64,000 bases of DNA. Source: Bacteroidia bacterium Ga0077558 (lineage in GTDB: Bacteria > Bacteroidota > Bacteroidia > Chitinophagales > Chitinophagaceae). The notes below the pieces were generated by a model. It had not been told where the DNA came from. It saw only the letters and a program-made list of their open reading frames with translations, and ran no database searches. Made by a program: the position numbers and the translations under genes. The stretch covers positions 62,001 to 126,000 of the forward strand of contig LNFJ01000171.1 in assembly GCA_001464625.1 (NCBI GenBank), read 5' to 3'. Positions 14,817 to 22,650 of the stretch are shown here, piece by piece. The number at the start of each line of letters is the position of its first letter. Position 1 is the first letter of the stretch.

Positions 14817-16673
14817 GTGGAAGCAACTAAAAAAAGACATATCAAAAGCGGAAAGGAATATGACCACCTGTTTCCCATAGCAGAGGGCAGCAATTCCACC
14901 ATCCGCAAAAATGCGAATGTCTATCATACGGTTGATTTTATACCGAGAGTGGTGAACGAAACACTTTATCAAACCAAATCATTAGCTGAACAACTAAAAA
15001 CAAACAATACCTATGAAACCTGTAAAAATATCTGGCACTTCGTATATGAACACATTAACTACAAAAAAGATGCACCGGGTTATGAGCAAATAAGAAACCC
15101 GGCAAGAGCCTGGCACGACCGTTTTAGTGGGGTAGATTGTGACTGTTACTCGGTTTTCATATCCAGTATCCTTTCCAATCTCGGCATAGCCCATACGTTG
15201 CGTATTACCAAATATCACCGTGACTACTTTCAGCACATCTACCCCATCGTGCCTTTTCAAAATGGTTATATCACCATTGATTGTGTGACTGACCGCTTTA
15301 ATTATGAAGTACCATTTAGTGAAAAAAAAGATTATCCTATGGATTTACAATATCTCAGTGGCTTTGATGATGGTTTTGAAATAAATGGTGCCGGTGATGG
15401 CATGGCCGAGCTGGGCAAACTTATCCAGCGTAAAATGGGTGGTGGTAAAAAGCCCTCACCATTGAAAGCCAAATCACCAGTACCGGTTAAAAAGTCAATG
15501 CCGTTTATGAAAAAGAAAGCGGCGCTGCTTACCAAAGGGAGCAACCTCAATCCTGTGGAAACTCCAACTCCCGTAACTGCCGGAAATCCAAAACCCAAGA
15601 AGAAAAAGTTCCTGGGCAAGATGCTGAATGTGGTGAATAAGGCTAACCCTGCTACGGTGCTGCTGCGTAATGGCATTCTTGCCAGCATGAAACTGAATAT
15701 CCGCAATGCAGCAGGCCGTCTTCGCTGGAGTTACCTTTCACCACAGCAGGCATCGGCAAAAAGTATTGACCCGGTAAAATTTCAAAAGCTGATTGCAGCA
15801 AGACAGAAATTAGAAAAGATATTTTTCGGTGCAGGCGGCAATCCGAAAAATCTAAAGAAAGCCATCCTCGGTGGAAAGGGCAACAAAGACAAAGCAGTGA
15901 ATGGGCTGGATGGATTTGGCATGATTGAACTGGAAGGTGTGGAATACATGAATGCTTACACACCCATAAGCGAACTGTTAGGTACTGAGATTTACTATAA
16001 TGAAAATGTAAATGGCATGGAAGGATTTGGTGAACTCGGTGAACCCATTACCATGAGCACCATAGCGGCGGCAGCGGGTGTGATAGCAGGTATTGTTGCC
16101 ATGCTGAAAGATGTGGGCAATATTTTTCAGAAGAAAACAAAAGGATCTGAAGATTTTGACGAAACAAAAAATGAACAGGCAGATAAAGAAAATCCAGTGC
16201 CAGTTCCAACCACTGCCACACCGGGAATAGTACCAACGGTTACAGTAAAAGAAAATTCAGAAACTCCGGGAGTAATTGTGAAAACAGCAACACCAGGGTC
16301 CGAATCCGGTAATACTGAAGTTGTAAAGTTTAACACTGAGCAACAAATGGTGGAGACTAAATCAGAAACAGTCCCTGTCAATACATCTGAGGCTAATGTA
16401 ACAACAAACCAAAACACGGATAATCCTGGCAACAACAATGACAATCCTGGTTTTTGGGAAAAGAATAAGAAATGGCTGAAGCCGGTTGCTATTGGTGTGG
16501 GAGGCTTAACCATTATCGGGATTGGCTATGCCATGATGAAAGGCGGTAAAACACAAAACAAATCCTCACCACAAGGTGGTGGTTTATCAGGCGCACCCAA
16601 TTACAAAAAACGAAAGAACCACAAACGAAATAAATCCAAACAACAAAAGAAAAAATCAGTAGCCCTGCTCTGA
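14817..16673 (+). CDS. transglutaminase-like cysteine protease domain fused to a processed structural tail
   Basis: 618 residues, starting at GTG four nucleotides after the previous stop. Residues 60-165 match the transglutaminase/papain-like core: SGVDCDCYSVFISSILSNLG supplies the Cys (C108, possibly C110), QHIYPIV the His (H140) and YITIDCV the Asp (D155). After this domain come a basic linker and a low-complexity region. A membrane-like segment lies at about 413-430 and a second at about 560-580 (VAIGVGGLTIIGIGYAMM), then a Lys-rich tail. The Gly-rich motif of this element occurs three times: INGAGDG (189-195), VNGLDGFG (360-368) and VNGMEGFGELG (398-409). I infer a maturation protease that may cut itself away at residue ~193. 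It could also be a structural protein with an entry enzyme. Confidence 0.6.
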   Translation: MEATKKRHIKSGKEYDHLFPIAEGSNSTIRKNANVYHTVDFIPRVVNETLYQTKSLAEQLKTNNTYETCKNIWHFVYEHINYKKDAPGYEQIRNPARAWHDRFSGVDCDCYSVFISSILSNLGIAHTLRITKYHRDYFQHIYPIVPFQNGYITIDCVTDRFNYEVPFSEKKDYPMDLQYLSGFDDGFEINGAGDGMAELGKLIQRKMGGGKKPSPLKAKSPVPVKKSMPFMKKKAALLTKGSNLNPVETPTPVTAGNPKPKKKKFLGKMLNVVNKANPATVLLRNGILASMKLNIRNAAGRLRWSYLSPQQASAKSIDPVKFQKLIAARQKLEKIFFGAGGNPKNLKKAILGGKGNKDKAVNGLDGFGMIELEGVEYMNAYTPISELLGTEIYYNENVNGMEGFGELGEPITMSTIAAAAGVIAGIVAMLKDVGNIFQKKTKGSEDFDETKNEQADKENPVPVPTTATPGIVPTVTVKENSETPGVIVKTATPGSESGNTEVVKFNTEQQMVETKSETVPVNTSEANVTTNQNTDNPGNNNDNPGFWEKNKKWLKPVAIGVGGLTIIGIGYAMMKGGKTQNKSSPQGGGLSGAPNYKKRKNHKRNKSKQQKKKSVALL

Positions 16674-16706
16674 TTCAATCCGTACACTTTTAAAACAAAA
16701 TTCAAT

Positions 16707-17294
16707 ATGGCTAAAGCGAAAAACTCATACAAGAAAAATGCCCGGAAGAAAAATTTCCTGAAAGGCATGAATGAAGAATTGCCTACCAAAGGCAATGTAA
16801 AAAACACGGTACTGGAAACCGGCAAGGATTTACTGGTAGCCGTACTCGGCGGCGGGCTGATAGGCTCTGCTATCGGAAGGCCATCACTGGCCATTGGTTT
16901 GGTAACAACCGGAACCGGTCACTACACGCAAAACCGTTTGCTCACCTTGCTGGGCATAGGAATGATGGCAGCCAATGGTTTTCAGAAAAGCAAAGCCGTT
17001 AATGGCCTGGAAGGTTTGGATGGCGTAAAAGAAAGGCTGATGGCTTACAAAGAAAACTTTTCTGAAAAGCTCTACTTAGACAAAATCATCAAACAAAAAT
17101 CAGCCGCAGCAGCAACCAACGGTATAGGTGAACTGCAATACTTCAATTACAACAATGACCTGAGTGGTGGATTGAATGCTTTGGAGAGCATAGAGAACCA
17201 GCTTATAGAAAGCGGTATGCAGTTTCAGCAAATGACAGGCGCAGCACTTCCTGAAATGGAGGAAGATGACCAGTGGGAAGAAAGGTTGTATTAA
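16707..17294 (+). CDS. virion-associated membrane protein candidate
   Basis: 195 residues. A strongly basic N-terminus (KAKNSYKKNARKKNFLKG) is followed by a hydrophobic region (about 45-90: VAVLGGGLIGSAIG, SLAIGLVTTGTG, LTLLGIGMMAANG) and a hydrophilic C-terminus. Two copies of the element's Gly-rich motif are present, VNGLEGLDG near residue 95 and ATNGIGELQ near 132, and the C-terminal half is acidic. It lies directly upstream of the candidate coat gene. An assembly or membrane-associated capsid role is inferred from position and composition only. Confidence 0.5.
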   Translation: MAKAKNSYKKNARKKNFLKGMNEELPTKGNVKNTVLETGKDLLVAVLGGGLIGSAIGRPSLAIGLVTTGTGHYTQNRLLTLLGIGMMAANGFQKSKAVNGLEGLDGVKERLMAYKENFSEKLYLDKIIKQKSAAAATNGIGELQYFNYNNDLSGGLNALESIENQLIESGMQFQQMTGAALPEMEEDDQWEERLY

Positions 17295-17383
17295 CCCCGC
17301 CCCTAAAGAGGGGTAAAACAAAAACACTTAAACAAACAATTATTTAATAATCACGCCTAACTCCCCTTCAGGGGTTAGGGGGT
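17295..17383 (+). repeat. two short palindromic G/C-rich repeats in the intergenic gap
   Basis: Two hairpins occur between 17295 and 17383: CCCCT-AAAG-AGGGG (17300-17313) and CCTAAC-t-CCCC-ttca-GGGG-TTAGG (17357-17379). Both belong to a family of CCCCTaaaGGGG / CCCCTtcaGGGG repeats that also occurs at 20484-20505 and inside the gene at 25028-30253. They can act as mRNA hairpins ahead of the candidate coat gene. Confidence 0.5.
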
Positions 17384-17396
17384 AAACTCAAATTTT

Positions 17397-18116
17397 ATGT
17401 TAGGACTCTTAGAAGGTATTGAAGAATACAATAACCAGGGCGCATTACTCGGACTGGAAGGTGTAGATGACGGCGAACTGCTCGGCGCATTGCGTAAGAT
17501 GAACCCTGTGCAGCGTTTGCGTATGGTTTCCAAATTATCCAACACCGGCTCGCCCAGCAAAGGCTCAAGGGCGGAAATGGAAAAATTCTTCGGCGAACTG
17601 CCGGTGCATATCAAAGAAGCATTGGTAAAAGGCGACCTGCGTTTAGCGGATAGTATAATCTATTCCATCAAGCCGGTTACTTCCAAAACAATCAAGCTGT
17701 TTGAAACGCAGGATGATAAAGAAATCGGTTTGCGTAATATCAGCAATTCCAAATTGCCCAAGAACCAGGCATTCCTGGCAAGCGGCATTATCCTGCTGGC
17801 CGGTACATCTGCCGATGCAAGCAAAGACAAAGTGATTGCCACTAATTACAAAGGGCTGGAAGAATTTCCTGCCATTGCAAATGGTGAGTTCAACCTGAAA
17901 AGCAACAAGAAACAAATTGTACCGGAAACCAGCAATGCTGTTTTTAAAACAGGCAGCAACCGCAATGTACCGCTGGGTTATTACAAACTGGCCAATCCAC
18001 GCCTCATCCACGATGATGTGCTGATTGAAATGACAGTGGAACTCGGCACAATGGAGGGCATACCGCAGAACACCTATATCTATGCGGCCATGCACGGAAC
18101 GATTACCACTCCGTAA
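17397..18116 (+). CDS. candidate major capsid protein (jelly-roll-like)
   Basis: 239 residues. The first 35 residues carry the element's Gly-rich motif twice (MLGLLEGIEEYN, LLGLEGVDDGELLG). Residues 40-95 are helical. Residues 100-239 are beta-rich with short strands and loops (NQAFLASGIILLAG, NVPLGYYKLANPRLI, DVLIEMTVELGT, NTYIYAAMHGTI), the pattern expected of a single jelly-roll coat protein. A perfect 10-bp hairpin directly downstream (18172-18204) could stabilise or attenuate the transcript, as expected for an abundant protein. I infer major capsid protein from length, beta-rich pattern and position; no homologue could be searched. Confidence 0.5.
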   Translation: MLGLLEGIEEYNNQGALLGLEGVDDGELLGALRKMNPVQRLRMVSKLSNTGSPSKGSRAEMEKFFGELPVHIKEALVKGDLRLADSIIYSIKPVTSKTIKLFETQDDKEIGLRNISNSKLPKNQAFLASGIILLAGTSADASKDKVIATNYKGLEEFPAIANGEFNLKSNKKQIVPETSNAVFKTGSNRNVPLGYYKLANPRLIHDDVLIEMTVELGTMEGIPQNTYIYAAMHGTITTP

Positions 18117-18171
18117 AAGTAATTAAGAGTTTCAGTTACTACTAACTTGAGGCGAAAGCTGAAAGTTAAAA

Positions 18172-18204
18172 CGGCGGAGAGGGATGGGTAATAACTCTCC
18201 GCCG
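18172..18204 (+). terminator. hairpin after the candidate capsid gene (attenuator or RNA stabiliser)
   Basis: CGGCGGAGAG and CTCTCCGCCG form a perfect 10-bp stem with a 13-nt loop. A TTTTT run follows only about 10 nt later, so it is more likely a partial terminator or a 3'-stabilising structure than a full stop. The next operon gene begins at 18260. Confidence 0.55.
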
Positions 18205-18259
18205 GTAGTAGCTGATTTTTAAAAAAGGAATCTGAATAATCCGTACTAATCCGTACCCT

Positions 18260-18631
18260 ATGCAAACTGTAAAGAAACGATTTGACATTGCTGTAACCGA
18301 AGCTGGTAAAACATTCAGCAAAACATTTGAACTGGATAAAAACATTACAGCCGTAAAAGGCATATTGTTTACATCTGATAAAGATGATTTGCTGTACTAC
18401 AGGGGTTCACAAAAGGTAGAAATCAACAAAGAGGAGATTTTCCCTGAGAACTATGAGAGCAAGTTGCTTTTGTCCGGTATCAATGTTTCACCCAACAACC
18501 GCTACTATGATTTAGGCAATCAGCCAGCAGGCAACGGTGCTATCAAAGTAGAATACAAAGACAGCAATGATAGCCGTGCCCTGTTTACTCCTTACCGTGT
18601 TTCACTGTATGTAGAATGTGTGTTGCAATGA
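18260..18631 (+). CDS. candidate minor capsid / vertex protein
   Basis: 123 residues, beta-rich throughout: KRFDIAVTEAGKTFSKTFEL, VKGILFTSDKDDLLYYRGSQ, FPENYESKLLLSGINVSPN and YRVSLYVECVL. No membrane segment. The pattern of strands separated by short loops fits a small jelly-roll or Ig-like virion protein. It partners the following gene through an ATGA overlap, so the two are probably made in fixed ratio. The function is inferred from fold pattern and from position beside the candidate capsid gene. Confidence 0.45.
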   Translation: MQTVKKRFDIAVTEAGKTFSKTFELDKNITAVKGILFTSDKDDLLYYRGSQKVEINKEEIFPENYESKLLLSGINVSPNNRYYDLGNQPAGNGAIKVEYKDSNDSRALFTPYRVSLYVECVLQ

Positions 18632-19176
18632 TGAAGGAGCAGGTTATCATACAACCAATAAGTATCAGCAAGAGAGGTCAGCAAAACTTCTTCCAGGTAA
18701 AACTGCCCAGGGATACGCATAGAATCATTGGTATTGAAACAGGCTTGTACCTGCTGAATGTACCGGGTTATGTTATACCGGCATCCGAGCAATCAATGCT
18801 GATGCGAAGAAATAACCTGATGGGTGTGGTTAAACTTCGGGCAAACGGAAAACCAGATGTATTTTATTCAAAGGAGGTGTTTGAAAGGGACATTAATATC
18901 AGTGCTGGTGAAATGAAAATTGTTCCTCCACCGGTAGTTTCAGAAGAAAGAACCCCCTTAAGAAAACTGGATGAGCAACCAGATGGCAACAGCTTTGATT
19001 ATTTCACTCACTGGACACACGGAGCAAAACGGGAAGAAGACCCTTTGAACATTTGTGGCTGTGCTTTTATCAACGGGCAATATAAAGATGCCATTGGTGA
19101 ATATTTTTATATGGATGTCAGCTATAAAATAATGCTCTATATCTGGATTGAAAGAAAGACAAATCAGCAGCAATGA
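18628..19176 (+). CDS. candidate structural protein, beta-rich
   Basis: About 182 residues. The start ATG at 18628 overlaps the previous stop (ATGA); 18631 is an equal alternative. The N-terminus VIIQPISISKRGQQNFFQVK and KLPRDTHRIIGIETGLYLLN look like the beta strands of the preceding protein, and the C-terminus FYMDVSYKIMLYIWIERK ends in a strand. The middle is loop-rich and contains an acidic patch. It may be a second coat, penton or spike-base protein. No enzyme motif is seen. Confidence 0.45.
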   Translation: MMKEQVIIQPISISKRGQQNFFQVKLPRDTHRIIGIETGLYLLNVPGYVIPASEQSMLMRRNNLMGVVKLRANGKPDVFYSKEVFERDINISAGEMKIVPPPVVSEERTPLRKLDEQPDGNSFDYFTHWTHGAKREEDPLNICGCAFINGQYKDAIGEYFYMDVSYKIMLYIWIERKTNQQQ

Positions 19177-19502
19177 CAATTAACCTGGCACTGGAATATA
19201 TAGCAAGGCGGATGAGGGAGCTTGGTTACGGGGATGATTACAGCATCCAGTTCAGGCATTTTGTATTGTCTTCAAAAGCAAAGCTGAAAATACATGCCGG
19301 AAGCCAGTTGTTTATCCTGATTGAACCATCAGAGAGCATTGCTGTAAGAAGTGATAGCGGCGTATTTGATGTTACAACCGAAAATGTAAATGAACTGCAT
19401 TATGAACACCGGGGAGAGATACGGATAAGAAACTATACCGTCATTACCCAACATGCAAGATTTATTCAGGTAATACCAAACGAAAACAAACCATGCCCAT
19501 AA
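19173..19502 (+). CDS. small beta-rich element protein
   Basis: 109 residues with a helical start (LALEYIARRMRELGYGDDY) followed by beta strands (IQFRHFVLSSKAKLKIHAGS, FILIEPSESIAV, IRNYTVITQHARFIQVIP). ATG overlaps the previous stop (ATGA), continuing a run of three translationally coupled small structural-type genes. Unknown function; a capsid-associated or connector role is possible from position. Confidence 0.4.
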   Translation: MTINLALEYIARRMRELGYGDDYSIQFRHFVLSSKAKLKIHAGSQLFILIEPSESIAVRSDSGVFDVTTENVNELHYEHRGEIRIRNYTVITQHARFIQVIPNENKPCP

Positions 19503-20293
19503 CACACGATAATTACGACCAACTGAAAATTGATAAGCTGCGGCATTACCTGGAAGACATGACAGCAAAAGGACATGCCAAACCTTACGAAGTTTTTGTG
19601 GACAGCCTGAAAGTTGTTCCCAAAACGGAAGACCCGAAAGATTTTGAAAACTATGAGTATTACATGAATGATGATACGGAAAAAATCCGAATTGTTATTT
19701 ATAACTCTAACCTATCACCACGCAATGACCAGTATTGTTTTTATGTAAAACAGCATAAACAGGACAAAGGATTGAACGGCCTCGGTGATATAGAAAACAT
19801 CATCCAGGAAAAACTGACTGCAAGGGATAAAGAACATGAAGTGAAACGGATGCAGGAGGAACTGACGGAGACCAAACAAAAGCTGGAAGAAGCGGAAGAA
19901 TATATTGATGAACTGGAAGAAAAATTGGAGTTGTCTGCTAACGATAAGCACAAATTAAAAAATATTGACCTGGTAGAACTCGGTTCTGCCGTGCTGGGCA
20001 GGTTGGCTGAAAAGAATGCTGATGTGTTAAGCGGTTTAGGTTTATCAGGTATCGGTAATAAGGAACAAAAACAATTAGATACTCCGCAACCACAAGGTGA
20101 AGTCAGTTTTCAAAAGAAAACTGATACCGCAGCAGTAACAGAAGAAGAACAGCAATACATTGCCACCTTAAAGCAACTACAGAACTGCTTTGATGAACCA
20201 CAAATGGTTGCGGTGATTGGCATACTCAATCAACTGATGGTCGACCCGTCACAGGTGGAGCCTGTGGCGGATTTACTTAACGCAAAAACTTAA
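19493..20293 (+). CDS. coiled-coil element protein carrying the Gly-rich motif
   Basis: 266 residues. Residues 1-85 are mixed alpha/beta. A long charged coiled coil spans about 105-160 (EVKRMQEELTETKQKLEEAE). A Pro/Gln-rich linker and a C-terminal helical part follow. The element's motif appears as GLNGLGDIENI before the coiled coil (about residue 93) and as LSGLGLSGIGN after it (about 178), bracketing the coiled-coil segment. It starts 10 nt inside the previous gene. A scaffold or tape-like assembly factor is possible; this is inferred. Confidence 0.5.
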   Translation: MPITHDNYDQLKIDKLRHYLEDMTAKGHAKPYEVFVDSLKVVPKTEDPKDFENYEYYMNDDTEKIRIVIYNSNLSPRNDQYCFYVKQHKQDKGLNGLGDIENIIQEKLTARDKEHEVKRMQEELTETKQKLEEAEEYIDELEEKLELSANDKHKLKNIDLVELGSAVLGRLAEKNADVLSGLGLSGIGNKEQKQLDTPQPQGEVSFQKKTDTAAVTEEEQQYIATLKQLQNCFDEPQMVAVIGILNQLMVDPSQVEPVADLLNAKT

Positions 20294-20298
20294 TAACT

Positions 20299-20481
20299 AT
20301 GAAAAAATATCAGTACGACATTTCCATTGAAGCCAAAACAGAAGCAGAGGCCGATGCAAAGATGACAGCACTCATAACATTGGCTTCAAAACTCAGTCAG
20401 AAAGAATTGACTAAGCTGGCACATACCATTATGAATGACCCGATAAAAACAGCTTTGGCAAAAAAGTATCTCGGCGTTTAA
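20299..20481 (+). CDS. small helical element protein
   Basis: 60 residues. A beta start (YQYDISIEAKTEAEADAKM) and two amphipathic helices (TALITLASKLSQKELTKLAH and DPIKTALAKKYLGV). No signal peptide or membrane span. It follows the coiled-coil gene by 5 nt. Unknown function. Confidence 0.45.
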   Translation: MKKYQYDISIEAKTEAEADAKMTALITLASKLSQKELTKLAHTIMNDPIKTALAKKYLGV

Positions 20482-20483
20482 GC

Positions 20484-20505
20484 CCCCTAACCCCCTAAAG
20501 GGGGA
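20484..20505 (+). repeat. short palindromic repeat
   Basis: CCCCCT-AA-AGGGGG (20491-20504) preceded by CCCCCTAA. It belongs to the same family as the hairpins at 17295-17383 and 26571-26604 and lies in the gap before the annexin-like gene. Confidence 0.5.
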
Positions 20506-20524
20506 ATAAGAAATCCAATATCCT

Positions 20525-21229
20525 ATGAACCAGGAAACTCCCATCCACCAACAGGACGAATTTACCCTTGAGGAAAAAATCAAGTATGGCATACTCGGCG
20601 TGATTGTGCTGGGTGGGAGTTTCTTTATTGGCAGAAAGCTGGTACGCCGGGCTAAGTCCTATTCGGAAGAAAAGAAAACTTATGAGGAAGGTAATGAAGC
20701 GACTTATGCCAAACAACTGAAAATGGCTTTTGACAATGATATGTGGTTTGGCTGGGGAACTGACGAAGAAGCTATTCGCAAAGTGTTAAGGGCAATACCA
20801 AGCAAGGAGTATTTCAGAAAAGTTATTAATTCCTATCAAAAACTGTATGCAAGAAGTCTGATGAAGGACATGCAGGATGAACTGACATCCGCTGAGTACA
20901 ATGAGATGCTGGCTATCCTTTCGGTAAAACCGGAAAGAGGAAAAACATTGCAGCAGCCCAAACTGACCAGTGAACAGATACTATCCTGGGCAAAAAGGTT
21001 AAGGTCGGCGTTTAATGAGAACACCTGGGGATTTTTGCCGTATGGAACGGATGAAGATGCAATAAAAGCAGTGTTCCAGGAAATACCTACACAGTCGGCA
21101 TTTGCACAAGTGGCGGCAGCATACAAAAAGGAGTATAATGATGACCTGATGGCCGACTTAAAAGATGAACTCACTGTGTTTGAGTATGCTGATATGATGG
21201 GCATCCTTACCAAAAAACCGAAGATGTAA
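20525..21229 (+). CDS. membrane-anchored protein with two annexin-like repeats
   Basis: 234 residues. A predicted membrane helix lies at about 22-40 (YGILGVIVLGGSFFIGRK), then two tandem repeats of about 70 residues. Each has the annexin-type signature: GTDEEAIRKVLRAIP with DMQDELTSAEY, and GTDEDAIKAVFQEIP with DLKDELTVFEY. Annexins bind membranes through Ca2+ at G-x-GTD loops. Here the leading G-x-G is W-G-T-D and Y-G-T-D, so calcium affinity is uncertain. Annexin-like proteins are rare in bacteria. In a tailless-virus operon such repeats could bind the host or virion membrane during entry or assembly. The family call is by motif; the role is inferred. Confidence 0.65.
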   Translation: MNQETPIHQQDEFTLEEKIKYGILGVIVLGGSFFIGRKLVRRAKSYSEEKKTYEEGNEATYAKQLKMAFDNDMWFGWGTDEEAIRKVLRAIPSKEYFRKVINSYQKLYARSLMKDMQDELTSAEYNEMLAILSVKPERGKTLQQPKLTSEQILSWAKRLRSAFNENTWGFLPYGTDEDAIKAVFQEIPTQSAFAQVAAAYKKEYNDDLMADLKDELTVFEYADMMGILTKKPKM

Positions 21230-21232
21230 ACT

Positions 21233-22207
21233 ATGAAAACGAATCAACACAATAAAAAGCAGAAAAGGAAGCGGATTGTGATTACGACCCTGGCGGTGGG
21301 AGCAGCAGGTATCCTGGGTTATTTTGGCTGGCAGTATTACAAAAAGAAAAAAGGGAAGAACAGCGATGAGCCCGATGTATCATTCAAAAAGAAAGAACCG
21401 GAGGATATTAAACCGGTTTATGTTGATACACCTGCTTATACCCCGGCGATAAAACCCAAAATTAAACCAAGACCAAAGCCGCAAGTAATTTATGATAACC
21501 CTTTCCTGGAAGTACCACCGGTGAGCAAGGACGGTTTTCCACTCAAGCGGGGAAGCAAGGGTGAAAAGGTAAGGGCATTACAGGAAGTATTGATTGCAAA
21601 ACATGGTAAACAAATATTGCCCCGCTATGGCGCTGACGGTGATTTTGGACCAGAAATGTCCGCTGCACTAAAGAAACTGAAACTTCCTGCAACGATTGAA
21701 CAGAGCACCTACAATGTACTGATGCAGGGACAGAAAATAAGCAGTGGAAATGGAAGCGGCAGTCTCGCTCAACAATTTATTGCAGCAGCAACCAAAAAAG
21801 ATTTTAACCAGACCATTCAGTTACTCAAGCGGCTTAAATCAAAAGATGATTATAAAGAAGTAAGCGGTGAATTTAAAAACTACCGTATTGGCGGCGGAGT
21901 TCGGCAGACACTTGTTAATGCACTGCTCAATACATTCAGCAAAGAAGACCAGAAGCAGACTATCCGTTTTGAGTTCCTGCGGATGGGGCTGCAGTTTGAT
22001 GGCAAGAAATGGAGTTTAGACGGATTTGACGGGGTGAGTATCGTAACCATTGAACCCGCAACTGTTTGGGTGAATGCTAACCAGGCAATAAAAGTTCCCG
22101 CTAAAATGGTACTCGGCAATGAAGTAACCAAACGGCTTGACTACACTCTCTTTGAAAACAACGGCAAGCATTTTTTAGTGCAAACAAAATCAGTAACACA
22201 ACTATAA
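21233..22207 (+). CDS. membrane-anchored peptidoglycan-binding-type protein
   Basis: 324 residues. The N-terminus is a basic tail plus membrane helix (VITTLAVGAAGILGYFGWQ). A Lys/Pro-rich spacer leads to residues 103-165, which match the peptidoglycan-binding domain 1 fold (LKRGSKGEKVRALQEVLIAK, RYGADGDFGPEMSAALKKLK). Residues 180-255 are helical, and the C-terminus is a small beta domain. The element's motif appears as WSLDGFDGVSIV near 262. It likely docks a virion or membrane complex on the cell wall, next to the amidase encoded downstream. Annexin-like features in the helical region are possible but weak. Confidence 0.55.
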   Translation: MKTNQHNKKQKRKRIVITTLAVGAAGILGYFGWQYYKKKKGKNSDEPDVSFKKKEPEDIKPVYVDTPAYTPAIKPKIKPRPKPQVIYDNPFLEVPPVSKDGFPLKRGSKGEKVRALQEVLIAKHGKQILPRYGADGDFGPEMSAALKKLKLPATIEQSTYNVLMQGQKISSGNGSGSLAQQFIAAATKKDFNQTIQLLKRLKSKDDYKEVSGEFKNYRIGGGVRQTLVNALLNTFSKEDQKQTIRFEFLRMGLQFDGKKWSLDGFDGVSIVTIEPATVWVNANQAIKVPAKMVLGNEVTKRLDYTLFENNGKHFLVQTKSVTQL

Positions 22208-22217
22208 AACTCAATTT

Positions 22218-22622
22218 ATGAAAAGACATATCCGCTACATCGTTGTACACAGTACCGCAACATTTGACCCAAAGGTTTCCCAGTTCTATGGCCACTATCA
22301 TTATGTGGTGGAAAGAACCGGCGAAATAAAAAAAGTACATGGCGATACCGCTATCATAAAGAATGTGGAGAAGGTGGATAATGAAGCCATCCATATCGCC
22401 TATGCAGGCGGCAGAAATAAAACCGGTACACTTGGCGACACCAAAACACCCAACCAGGAAGAAGCCCTCTTTAATAAAATTGTGGCACTCTCCATTAAAT
22501 ATCCAGGTGCTGCTATTGTGGGGCATGATGAACTGGAACCGGGTTCCATCTCACCTGGCTTCAGTGTGAAGGAATGGATAAAAAATTATGAGCCAGACCT
22601 TAACCTTTCCAAAGCCAGTTAA
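22218..22622 (+). CDS. N-acetylmuramoyl-L-alanine amidase (Amidase_2) endolysin
   Basis: 134 residues, a compact Amidase_2 domain of the PGRP/T7-lysozyme type. Zn ligands are visible as RYIVVHSTAT near the N-terminus and GAAIVGHDELEPGSISPGF near the C-terminus, with the Tyr/His segment GHYHYVV between. It cleaves the bond between muramic acid and L-Ala. No signal peptide is present, so it is released or helped across the membrane by the small holin-like proteins encoded downstream. It is the clearest lysis gene of the element. Confidence 0.85.
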   Translation: MKRHIRYIVVHSTATFDPKVSQFYGHYHYVVERTGEIKKVHGDTAIIKNVEKVDNEAIHIAYAGGRNKTGTLGDTKTPNQEEALFNKIVALSIKYPGAAIVGHDELEPGSISPGFSVKEWIKNYEPDLNLSKAS

Positions 22623-22650
22623 CCAATTAATCCATTTTAAATCCAACCCT

